From assembly GCF_000243675.2 (NCBI RefSeq), contig NZ_AHMM02000025.1, positions 868,001 to 932,000 of the forward strand: 64,000 bases of DNA. Reading direction: 5' to 3'. Source of the stretch: Leptospira inadai serovar Lyme str. 10. GTDB taxonomy: Bacteria > Spirochaetota > Leptospiria > Leptospirales > Leptospiraceae. Position numbers and translations under genes: made by a program. Shown here one piece after another: positions 1 through 7,067 of the stretch (position 1 is the first letter of the stretch; each line of letters starts with the position of its first letter). The notes beneath the pieces were generated by a model. It ran no database searches. It was not told where the DNA came from and saw only the letters and a list, made by a program, of their open reading frames with translations.

Positions 1-1
1 A

Positions 2-67
2 GAATTTGCGAGGGAGTCGGGTGAAGGACTTCCGGGATCGAAAGGCAAGATCTTCTCCAATAAATAA
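2..67 (+). CDS. 3' end of an upstream gene (partial, unidentified)
   Basis: Frame 2 is open from the window edge to a TAA at 65-67 and encodes about 21 residues ending in KGKIFSNK. The stop lies 27 bases before the next start, so it could be the last gene before the dehydrogenase in one operon. Relatives of that dehydrogenase often sit beside lipid A (lpx) genes, but this fragment is too short to identify. The open frame may be chance. Confidence 0.35.
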   Translation, partial: EFARESGEGLPGSKGKIFSNK

Positions 68-94
68 ATAGAACACCTAGGAAAAGGAAAATTC

Positions 95-1054
95 ATGACC
101 GATAGAGTCAAAATCGGTGTCATCGGCACCGGTCATATGGGCCAATACCATGTTAATGTGGCTAAGACCTTGGGCGACGCCGTGCTTGTAGGAATCTACG
201 ATGCGGATACCGAACGAGCCAAGCAAATGGCCGAAAAGCATAAAACCTCGGCCTTTTCGTCGTTAGATGATTTGATTAAGAATGTGGAATCCGTCATTGT
301 GGCGGTTCCAACCTTCCTACACCACGAGATCGCAAAGAAGGCTTTACTAGCGGGAAAGCATGTTCTTGTCGAAAAGCCGATCGCCGAAACGTTGGAACAA
401 GCCAAAGAACTCGTCGAATTATCCACAAAGAACGACCTCGTACTTTTAGTAGGTCACGTCGAACGATTTAACGGGGCCGTATTGGAACTCGGAAAAATTG
501 CGACTGATCCTCTTTTGGTCGAGTCCAGAAGATTGGCGCCTTTTAATCCTCGTATTAAGGATGTGGGGGTAGTATTGGATATGATGATACACGATATCGA
601 CATCGTTTTGAATCTAGTAAAATCGCCCGTAAAACATCTCAGCGCGGTCGGGTCGAAAGTAGTTTCCGAACATGAAGATATTGCGGCGGTGATCCTGCAT
701 TTTGAAAACGGAACGATCGCGAATATTTCCGCAAGTCGTTGCACTCAATCCAAGATTCGAACGTTAAACGTCACCCAACAGGACGTATATATTACTTTGG
801 ATTTCTCCGACCAGGAAATCGAACTTCATCGCCAAGCTACGTCGGATATTCTATTAAGAACCGGCGAGATAAAATATCGTCAGGAATCCATCGTCGAAAA
901 GATATTCGTTCACAAAGACAATCCGCTCAAACAAGAGCAGGAACATTTTGTGAAATGTATCCGAAAAGAAACCGAGCCTATCGTATATGGTCAGTCCGAC
1001 ATACAAACTTTAGAAATCGCCTACCGAATCTTGAAAGAAATTCATAATAATTAA
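95..1054 (+). CDS. Gfo/Idh/MocA family NAD(P)-dependent dehydrogenase, GnnA-like
   Basis: A 319-residue oxidoreductase. The N-terminal Rossmann fold shows GTGHMG at residues 11-16, and the family EKP signature is at 93-95. The C-terminal alpha/beta domain has the conserved MIHDID stretch (His166, Asp167, Asp169) typical of sugar-nucleotide dehydrogenases. Overall it resembles the subfamily found between lpxA and lpxB in deltaproteobacteria. That subfamily includes GnnA-type UDP-GlcNAc 3-dehydrogenases, which supply amino-sugar precursors for amide-linked lipid A; Leptospira lipid A is of that kind. The GnnA assignment is inference; the family is secure. The ATG follows an AGGAAAAGGAAA ribosome-binding region. 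The yqgE gene starts 9 bp downstream, so the two are probably co-transcribed. Confidence 0.92.
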   Translation: MTDRVKIGVIGTGHMGQYHVNVAKTLGDAVLVGIYDADTERAKQMAEKHKTSAFSSLDDLIKNVESVIVAVPTFLHHEIAKKALLAGKHVLVEKPIAETLEQAKELVELSTKNDLVLLVGHVERFNGAVLELGKIATDPLLVESRRLAPFNPRIKDVGVVLDMMIHDIDIVLNLVKSPVKHLSAVGSKVVSEHEDIAAVILHFENGTIANISASRCTQSKIRTLNVTQQDVYITLDFSDQEIELHRQATSDILLRTGEIKYRQESIVEKIFVHKDNPLKQEQEHFVKCIRKETEPIVYGQSDIQTLEIAYRILKEIHNN

Positions 1055-1063
1055 AAGTAGATT

Positions 1064-1618
1064 ATGGAAAATAACTTAGGCGGCAAAGTCCTGATATCGA
1101 ATTCGTCCATCGTAACGGATTATTTTAACCGCACCGTTATTTTGATGGTGGAACAGGACCAAGCGGGCGCGTTCGGTTTGGTCCTGAATAAAAAGATGGA
1201 AGTATCGCTAAACGACGTGATTCAGGGGATACCGGAAAGCGTCGACGGAACTCTCCCGCTATATTCGGGCGGTCCTGTAGATCCGACTTTTGTTTCCATT
1301 CTCCACGATAATCCGAAATTGAAACAACCTGGGGTGGAAGTCATTCCCGGAGTTTATTTGGCTAGAAGTTTCGAAGCTCTGGTCGAACTCCTTGAATCTC
1401 CCACGAAGACTCGCTTTAACGTTTACCAAGGATATTCAGGTTGGGGTGCCGGCCAGTTAGAGGGGGAAATGGAGCGTAAATCCTGGGTGGTTCATGAACC
1501 TAAGCCTGAATGGATTTTCACTGCCGACCCGGAAACTACCTGGCAGGAAGCTTTACGAAGCAAAGGCGGTTTGTATAAATATTTCGTCGAGCACACCAAG
1601 GACCCGTTGCTAAACTAA
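1064..1618 (+). CDS. YqgE/AlgH family protein (UPF0301)
   Basis: 184 residues, the usual length of the YqgE/AlgH family. Family hallmarks are visible: the N-terminal LISN stretch followed by ILMVE and GAFGLVLNK near residues 27-45, the GGPV motif near 69-72, and GYSGWGAGQLEGE near 124-136. The molecular function of the family is not settled; AlgH has been linked to alginate regulation in Pseudomonas, but no enzymatic activity is established. The gene starts 9 bp after the dehydrogenase stop, consistent with one operon. No signal peptide or membrane segment is visible, so it is probably cytoplasmic. Confidence 0.94.
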   Translation: MENNLGGKVLISNSSIVTDYFNRTVILMVEQDQAGAFGLVLNKKMEVSLNDVIQGIPESVDGTLPLYSGGPVDPTFVSILHDNPKLKQPGVEVIPGVYLARSFEALVELLESPTKTRFNVYQGYSGWGAGQLEGEMERKSWVVHEPKPEWIFTADPETTWQEALRSKGGLYKYFVEHTKDPLLN

Positions 1619-1785
1619 AATCCATCCTTCCCTTGCAAGTAACGAATCGTTCCCATAAGCAAATTCTATTTTCTTTAATGAATTTGCCATCTGATTTTAA
1701 GTCCGATCCTTTTCGGTATATTTAGACGGAATTTAAAGTCGGGATTAGGGTGGACAAACCGAACCGCTAACGTGAATTGATAGGC

Positions 1786-2280
1786 ATGTTTCCATCTTTA
1801 CCCGGTTTGGAGATCCTCGCCGGAATGATTACGCCGGCCGTTTTAATTTCCGCAAGCGCTAGTTTAATTTTTTCGACGGCAAATCGTCTGGGAAGAATTT
1901 TCGATCGAGTCAATCTGTTAAAATCAGAAATCGAATCTCTCGTGGAAGGAAAATCATCCTACCCTACGGAACGATTGGAATATTTAAAATCGCAGCTAAA
2001 AATCCAAAGAAAAAGAGCGGGATTGATTCAACGTTCGATGGCCTCGTTGTATATGGCAACTTCTCTTTTCGTTACTGCAAGTGTAAGTCTTGGAATCATC
2101 ATGGCGATTCGTTCCGAATTAGTATGGATCGCAACCGTAGCTGCACTTTTAGGCGGAGTATTTTTATTCATAGCGAGTGCGCTCCTTTTATATGAAAGTC
2201 GGTATAACCTCCGATTTATCAGCGGGCAAATCGATTTTGCTGAGTTTTTGGAGGATAAAATTGCGGAAAAGAAGAAATGA
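1786..2280 (+). CDS. DUF2721 family membrane protein
   Basis: About 164 residues. The N-terminal hydrophobic segment has the DUF2721 pattern (LAGMITPAVLISASASLI), followed by a conserved polar helix carrying NRLGRIFDRV. Two further membrane helices lie at roughly residues 90-110 and 115-140. The basic and acidic helix between the first and second membrane segments probably faces the cytoplasm. The function of the family is unknown. The start is either the ATG used here or an in-frame TTG 9 bases earlier; neither has a strong ribosome-binding site. It stands about 160 bp after yqgE, so it may have its own promoter. Confidence 0.84.
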   Translation: MFPSLPGLEILAGMITPAVLISASASLIFSTANRLGRIFDRVNLLKSEIESLVEGKSSYPTERLEYLKSQLKIQRKRAGLIQRSMASLYMATSLFVTASVSLGIIMAIRSELVWIATVAALLGGVFLFIASALLLYESRYNLRFISGQIDFAEFLEDKIAEKKK

Positions 2281-2361
2281 TTCGAAAGAGGGCAAGGCCA
2301 AAACTTGACAAATCGTTTCGATTCAATATCTTAATCCGATTAATCCAATAGGAAATCCGAT

Positions 2362-2634
2362 TTGAAAGTTAAGTTTGCTATACCTTTCTTATTCTCTTTG
2401 TTTTCAAACCTATTCTTCGTGTTGCCGATTTCTGCGGATGGGTGCTACTTATGCGCAGTCGGGAGTGCCGACTCCTGTCGGGACTATTGTAGATTCTCCG
2501 GACCGGAATCCTTTGACACGCGCAAGAAATGCGAAAACAAAGGATGCAAGGTAGCCGGAATTGCTTCCTGTCCGACCGCTTCTAACTCGAAGGTGTGTGT
2601 ACCAGAGGACGGAAGGCAGAAGATAGGGGACTGA
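2362..2634 (+). CDS. small secreted cysteine-rich protein; C-terminus supplied by a repeat element
   Basis: A 90-residue protein with a TTG start preceded by AGGAAA. Residues 1-25 form a clear Sec signal peptide (KVKFAIPFLFSLFSNLFFVLPISA). The mature part has about nine cysteines, including CYLC, CRDYC and CENKGC, which suggests disulphide bonds outside the cytoplasm. I do not recognise the family; it could be a leptospiral hypothetical exported protein. The last ten codons, starting at position 2603, and the TGA stop lie within the repeat element that also follows lepB at about 16110. The original C-terminus has therefore probably been replaced or extended. Confidence 0.66.
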   Translation: MKVKFAIPFLFSLFSNLFFVLPISADGCYLCAVGSADSCRDYCRFSGPESFDTRKKCENKGCKVAGIASCPTASNSKVCVPEDGRQKIGD

Positions 2635-3060
2635 GTTGCACGAAGATGGAAAGGCGGCAGGGGTAGAGGAAAAAATCCACCGACACCCCGAATCCTTCTC
2701 TAGAACATGGAAACTCGGCTCATCAAGGTTCTGTCCTGCGCAGAAGACTGAAGACTGAGGACAGACGCGTTCGCTTTGCTCACGCTAGACAGAAACTGCT
2801 CGAAGTTAGAAAAATTACAGAGGGCTCAGAAAATCCCCTTGTAACGCAGAAATCTTTCTCTAGAACATGGAAACTCCGCTCATCAAGGTTCTGTCCTGCG
2901 CAGAAGACTGAAGACTGAGGACAGACGCGTTCGCTTTGCTCACGCTAGACAGAAACTGCTCGAAGTTAGAAAAATTACAGAGGGCTCAGAAAATCCCCTT
3001 GTAACGCAGAAATCTTTCTCTAGAACATGGAAACTCCGCTCACCAAGGTTCTGTCCTCTG
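2603..3060 (+). repeat. dispersed repeat element, copy 1: two 160-bp tandem units plus a partial third
   Basis: Two direct 160-bp units occupy 2691-2850 and 2851-3010, and a partial third runs to 3060. By eye units 1 and 2 differ at two positions (TCC/TCT near 2694 and CGG/CCG near 2717), so the duplication is recent. Each unit holds a GAACATGG...GTTCTGTC half-palindrome, a run of degenerate heptamers (AGAAGAC, TGAAGAC, TGAGGAC) and a core GACAGACGCGTTCGCTTTGC that recurs inverted at 57.8 kb. The left edge (CAGAGGACGGAAGGCAGAAG at 2603) matches the sequence after lepB at about 16110. The right edge abuts the stop codon of the convergent ABC permease at 3061. No ORF or transposase is present. 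Confidence 0.93.
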
Positions 3061-5601
3061 TTATACTTCTTTGAGATATAAAGTCGGGCTGCGATCCCAT
3101 TCTCCTCGAAGTGTGGTAAAATACATGGCTACTACGGAAAGATTAGTGGCGAAATAAGTTATCGCGACCTCCAACCAGGGGACGGTGCTCTCTATTTCGA
3201 AAATAAAATTGGAAAGTAAAGACGAGGCTATCCAGACCAATCCGAATGCCAGTACAAACGCCGCATGCGAAAGTACAAGAGCCTCCCCTAAAAAATATTT
3301 TCCTAAAAAGGCTTTCGTTCCGCCAAGGATTCGCAAAAGAGAGGTTTCTTCCAATCGTTCTTTCCTACTTAGTTCCAAGGACGCTAAAATCAATAATAGC
3401 GAAGAAACAACGATCAGTCCGGTCATCCATCGAATCGCAAACGATATTTTCTCAAGAATACCGAGGAAAGATTGAACAGCTTTTTCAGTATCGATAACGG
3501 TAAGGTTCGGGAATTCACTTAATAATTCCTTTTGGAGGCTATATCTTTCTTCGGGAGACTCGATTCGGAACGAACTCAGAAAAAACTTAGGAGCCTTTTC
3601 CAAAATTCCTTTCGAAAAAATAACGACGAAGTTCGGTCGCATATCCGACCAATTGACGGCCCTAAAATTACGTATGATTCCGGTGACTTCTACGCCACCT
3701 ATCGAAAAAGTGAGTTTGTCTCCTAATTCGACTTTCAGGTTTTTGGAAAATTCTTTTTCCACGGAGATTTGATCCTCTTCTCCCTTTCTCCAAAAATCGC
3801 CGTCCGAAACTTTCTCGGTCGGATACGGAGTTTCGCGATAAGATAAAAAGTATTCCCTGGTTCTTGCAGTCGATCTCCAATCTCTTCGAAGAGCCGATTC
3901 TTCCAACTCCTCCTTTTTGATCGCTTCTCCATTGATTCGAGCGAGCCGGGCTCCGATAACGGGGGAAGTAATCAACTTATCCGCCCGATGATTCGAAGCC
4001 GATTGTAAAAAGAAATCTAGTTGCTCCGGCCGGATGTCTAAAACGAACATATTAGGTCTTCTTTCCTTGTCTTTTGCTCCGCTATATTCAAGAAGACTAT
4101 CGCTTACAAATAAACTCAGCAAAAGTACGAATAAGGACGAGCCCAGCCCGACGGAAACCCAAGATAATCCGGTTCGAGGTCTATCTAGTTTTCGTAATGC
4201 CATACGAGCGCTCGGACCGAATTCGAATCGATTCAATGCAAACGTTAATACTTTTCGGATAAATAAAGTTCCCGCATAAATTAGTAACGGTAGAAACAAT
4301 AGCAAGCTACAGAGAAGAATTCCTTTGATCCAATCTCCGGTTTCCCACCAGGCTAGGCCGAAAAAAACAAGATATACGGTAACGAAAGAAATCACCTGTC
4401 GCATTTCGAATTTCGGAATCGAATCCAGTTCATCCGCAAAATCGGCGCGAAGCGCATACAAGGGACTTAGCGTTCTCGTTTTTGCCAAGGAATCCCAAGC
4501 GGAAGCTAACGGGACAATCCAAGCTAAAACGAATCCCCAGGATAGAGTTTTGACACTCGGAATCAATTCAGGTTGGAATAGAAATTCTTTGGAAGCAAGA
4601 TTCGGGATTTGATATTGCACGAATATTCCCAAAACAAATCCTAAAATCGCTCCGATCGTGGATAACAGTAATAGCTCCCCGAGAACGAGAGTGACGACTA
4701 AATTGGGACTCGCTCCTAGGCACTTGTAGATCGCTAAAGCATTCGCCTTCGTTCGGATTCCCGCACGACTGGAGAGCAGAATCGAAATTCCTCCTAAAAA
4801 AAACGCGCAGAGGGCAAGTAATGAAAAGAAATCCAAGGTATTCGCTAAAAATTTTTGAGATCCCGAATTCGCCTCGGTACTTTCGTAAAGAATGAGATCG
4901 TTCTTGGCAAATTCCTTAAAATTAGATTTTTTGAATACGGATGCATCCGATAGCCTCGGAAGCAATATAGGGTTCTGATAGCTGATGCGTGATCCTCTTT
5001 GTTCCAGGCCGGTCGCTTCCAGAGAGTTCTTATGGATGATGCAGCTCGGCGCCATCGACATGAAACTTCCCGCGAGTCCCGGTTCCTTTATAATCTGTCC
5101 TTTGAGCCGGAGTAATGATTCTCCTAATTGTACCGAGTCCCCGACTTTCAATTTGAGATTTTTAATTAAGCTCTCTTCCAATAGCACTTCGCCCGGATTC
5201 AATTTCCTGTAAAGACCGGGAGGAGACGTTACGATATCGCCAAAATACGGATATTCTCCTTTGATAGCCTTGATAAGCGATAGGGCCGAATCCTGGGTTT
5301 CAGGATTTCGAAGCATGGATGGGAATTGGACTAATTCGGAAGATTTTGTCCCATTCGGTAGTATTCGACCTAAAAAGGCCTTCTGTTCGGTCGTAAGGGG
5401 TGAACTAGAGGTCGCGATTAGGTCCGCGCCTAGGATATTTTTGGCCTCGTTCAAGATAGCTTTGGAAAGCTGCTCCCTGTAGGAATGGACGGCGAGAACG
5501 GCTCCGGTACCCAGAGCCACCGCTAAGATTACCTGAAGAGAGGCGGTTTTTCGGGATCCGATCTCCCGAAACATTGCGCGAATAAAGAAATTACGATTCA
5601 T
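3061..5601 (-). CDS. ABC transporter permease, FtsX/MacB-type duplicated module (YbbP-like)
   Basis: 846 residues, close to the length of E. coli YbbP. A membrane helix near residues 20-40 is followed by a large extracytoplasmic domain and an FtsX-type cluster of helices (about 255-380). After a second soluble domain comes a second FtsX cluster (about 720-840), the duplicated layout of lipoprotein/lipid exporters. The start codon overlaps the stop of the upstream ATPase gene as ATGA, which implies translational coupling. By analogy with YbbAP the complex may move lipids, lipoproteins or thioesterase-linked substrates; the substrate cannot be read from sequence. Its stop codon directly touches the repeat element at 3060. 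Confidence 0.93.
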   Translation of the reverse strand: MNRNFFIRAMFREIGSRKTASLQVILAVALGTGAVLAVHSYREQLSKAILNEAKNILGADLIATSSSPLTTEQKAFLGRILPNGTKSSELVQFPSMLRNPETQDSALSLIKAIKGEYPYFGDIVTSPPGLYRKLNPGEVLLEESLIKNLKLKVGDSVQLGESLLRLKGQIIKEPGLAGSFMSMAPSCIIHKNSLEATGLEQRGSRISYQNPILLPRLSDASVFKKSNFKEFAKNDLILYESTEANSGSQKFLANTLDFFSLLALCAFFLGGISILLSSRAGIRTKANALAIYKCLGASPNLVVTLVLGELLLLSTIGAILGFVLGIFVQYQIPNLASKEFLFQPELIPSVKTLSWGFVLAWIVPLASAWDSLAKTRTLSPLYALRADFADELDSIPKFEMRQVISFVTVYLVFFGLAWWETGDWIKGILLCSLLLFLPLLIYAGTLFIRKVLTFALNRFEFGPSARMALRKLDRPRTGLSWVSVGLGSSLFVLLLSLFVSDSLLEYSGAKDKERRPNMFVLDIRPEQLDFFLQSASNHRADKLITSPVIGARLARINGEAIKKEELEESALRRDWRSTARTREYFLSYRETPYPTEKVSDGDFWRKGEEDQISVEKEFSKNLKVELGDKLTFSIGGVEVTGIIRNFRAVNWSDMRPNFVVIFSKGILEKAPKFFLSSFRIESPEERYSLQKELLSEFPNLTVIDTEKAVQSFLGILEKISFAIRWMTGLIVVSSLLLILASLELSRKERLEETSLLRILGGTKAFLGKYFLGEALVLSHAAFVLAFGLVWIASSLLSNFIFEIESTVPWLEVAITYFATNLSVVAMYFTTLRGEWDRSPTLYLKEV

Positions 5602-6335
5602 TTCTTTTTCCCGGAAGTGGTCTTCTTTTTAGCTCTGGATAGGTTTTTCTTGGAGCCTCGCTTCGGATTTATTATTACGGACCCATCCCGCATTTCTAAA
5701 ATTCGATCCGCTAATGCGGCCACCTGAGGATCATGCGTAACGACCAATAACGTGGATTTACGGATTTTATTCAGTTCTCTCAATAAAGACATGATTCTAT
5801 CTCCGTTCTTTCTATCCAAATTTGCCGTCGGTTCGTCCGCAAATAATAGTTTCGGTTCGTGTATGAATGAGCGAGCTATAGCGACTCTCTGTTCTTCTCC
5901 TCCCGATAGTTGGCTCGGAAAATTATAAGCTCGTTGCTCCATTCCGACCTTCGATAACCAAAATTTTGCCCGTTCCCGAATTTCCTTCTCCAAAAGGTTT
6001 GTTGTCAAAGCAAGAGGAAGGGATACGTTTTCCAAGGCGTTTAACGTCTTGATCAACTGAAAATTTTGGAATACGAATCCTATTTTCTCGCCTCTGATTT
6101 TTGCGAGCTCATCTTCTTGCTTATCCATCAGCGATACTCCGTCTAAAATCACGTTTCCGCTATCGGCTTTATCTAATCCCGCCGCGATCGCTAGCAAAGT
6201 CGACTTGCCGGAGCCGGAAGGACCGACGATCGCGACGAATTCTCCTTCTTTTACTTCGAATTCTATATCCGCTAGTACGCGGAATTTTTCTCCCGCGACC
6301 GTGTAGGATTTGTTTAACTTGGATATTGATAACAA
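5598..6335 (-). CDS. ABC transporter ATP-binding protein (YbbA/LolD-like)
   Basis: A standard ABC ATPase: Walker A GPSGSGKST, Q-loop FQNFQL, signature LSGGEEQRVA, Walker B LLFADEP and the H-loop THD. The LNALENVSLPLAL segment is typical of the YbbA/LolD/MacB subfamily that pairs with FtsX-type permeases, and the partner gene follows with a 4-bp overlap. I place the start at the TTG at 6335 because GAGGAAGG lies 7 bases upstream of it. An in-frame GTG at 6377 would add 14 residues without a comparable ribosome-binding site. The C-terminus has an unusual lysine-rich tail of about 25 residues after the ATPase core. Confidence 0.93.
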   Translation of the reverse strand: MLSISKLNKSYTVAGEKFRVLADIEFEVKEGEFVAIVGPSGSGKSTLLAIAAGLDKADSGNVILDGVSLMDKQEDELAKIRGEKIGFVFQNFQLIKTLNALENVSLPLALTTNLLEKEIRERAKFWLSKVGMEQRAYNFPSQLSGGEEQRVAIARSFIHEPKLLFADEPTANLDRKNGDRIMSLLRELNKIRKSTLLVVTHDPQVAALADRILEMRDGSVIINPKRGSKKNLSRAKKKTTSGKKK

Positions 6336-6614
6336 CGTGATACCTTCCTCAAACTTTGACTGACCTAAACTCGGCACTTGATGGAAATTTATTTCTTCAT
6401 CAAAAAACTTCCACTTGAAAAACTATTCCAGTCTAGAGCTAGCTTGGATTTTTTTTTGAAAAATTTACCGGCATTTTCGCGATCGCTCTTCTTAATTTTT
6501 TTTGACTCTAGAATCGCTCGATTTTATAAAGTAACTCTCGACCTTCGGAGAGTCGGTTCTGAAACAGGAAACTGATCTCGACTTATTGACACTCCGTAAA
6601 TAAAAAGAACCTCG

Positions 6615-6824
6615 ATGGAATTTTCTGGGAGCAAAATGCAATTATTAACAGTGACGGATTTGAACGAACAGGATGCGGAAATTAATCGAGCTCATGAAAA
6701 GAAGCTGTCTTGTAAGGGATGCGGTAAGTTAACTCCTCATCTCTTTCAATACGATCTATGTCGTGACTGTCTCAATCTAACTTTCCGTAGATTAATTAAA
6801 GTAATCGATTCCGTTCGTAAATAA
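6615..6824 (+). CDS. small zinc-ribbon protein (CxxC-x12-CxxC)
   Basis: A 69-residue protein with two CxxC knuckles (Cys33/Cys36 and Cys49/Cys52) spaced as in a zinc ribbon, followed by a basic amphipathic tail (FRRLIKVIDSVRK). It probably binds zinc and may contact nucleic acid or a protein partner; no specific family is recognised. The ATG at 6615 or the internal ATG at 6636 could be used. It is a monocistronic unit ending at a strong hairpin at 6889-6913. The 237 bp upstream, between the divergent ABC gene and this one, contain only AT-rich sequence and a spurious 65-codon frame. Confidence 0.72.
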   Translation: MEFSGSKMQLLTVTDLNEQDAEINRAHEKKLSCKGCGKLTPHLFQYDLCRDCLNLTFRRLIKVIDSVRK

Positions 6825-6888
6825 AAGTGGTACAAAACAAAGTACCTTGTATTCCCGTCTTAGCCTCCTTGGCGAAGAAGAACGACTA

Positions 6889-6920
6889 GAAAGCCGGTTT
6901 TCGACCGGCTTTCTTCGTTT
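6889..6920 (+). terminator. intrinsic terminator-like hairpin after the zinc-ribbon gene
   Basis: A perfect 10-bp stem (GAAAGCCGGT pairing with ACCGGCTTTC) with a 5-base loop at 6899-6903, followed by TTCGTTT. It lies 65 bp after the zinc-ribbon stop and separates it from leuS. The T-rich tail is short but adequate. Confidence 0.75.
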
Positions 6921-6958
6921 CAGACCGATAAAGTTAATTCCGGTTCCTCTTTTTCCTG

Positions 6959-7054
6959 ATGGATAGTTCTAAAGAAATATTCAGTAGAGTTCAATCAGAA
7001 GATTATCTTAGGCTGAATATTCTCAAAAAAGAATTGGATTCTGGACCGGAGTAA
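6959..7054 (+). CDS. possible 31-codon ORF upstream of leuS
   Basis: ATG to TAA, 31 codons, encoding a charged peptide (MDSSKEIFSRVQSEDYLRLN followed by ILKKELDSGPE) that would form an amphipathic helix. It ends 13 bp before the leuS ATG. The composition looks protein-like, but no Shine-Dalgarno sequence precedes the ATG. It contains no run of leucine codons, so it does not look like an attenuation leader. It may be a small protein or chance. Confidence 0.25.
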   Translation: MDSSKEIFSRVQSEDYLRLNILKKELDSGPE

Positions 7055-7067
7055 AAAATCTCTCGGT

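Noticed and set aside
2603..3060. Tandem 160-bp repeats as a CRISPR array
   Set aside because: The repeats adjoin without unique spacers, are far longer than CRISPR repeats, and no cas gene is near.
6378..6575. 65-codon plus-strand ORF upstream of the zinc-ribbon gene
   Set aside because: Extreme Phe/Leu/Arg composition from AT-rich sequence, no ribosome-binding site, overlaps the divergent promoter region.
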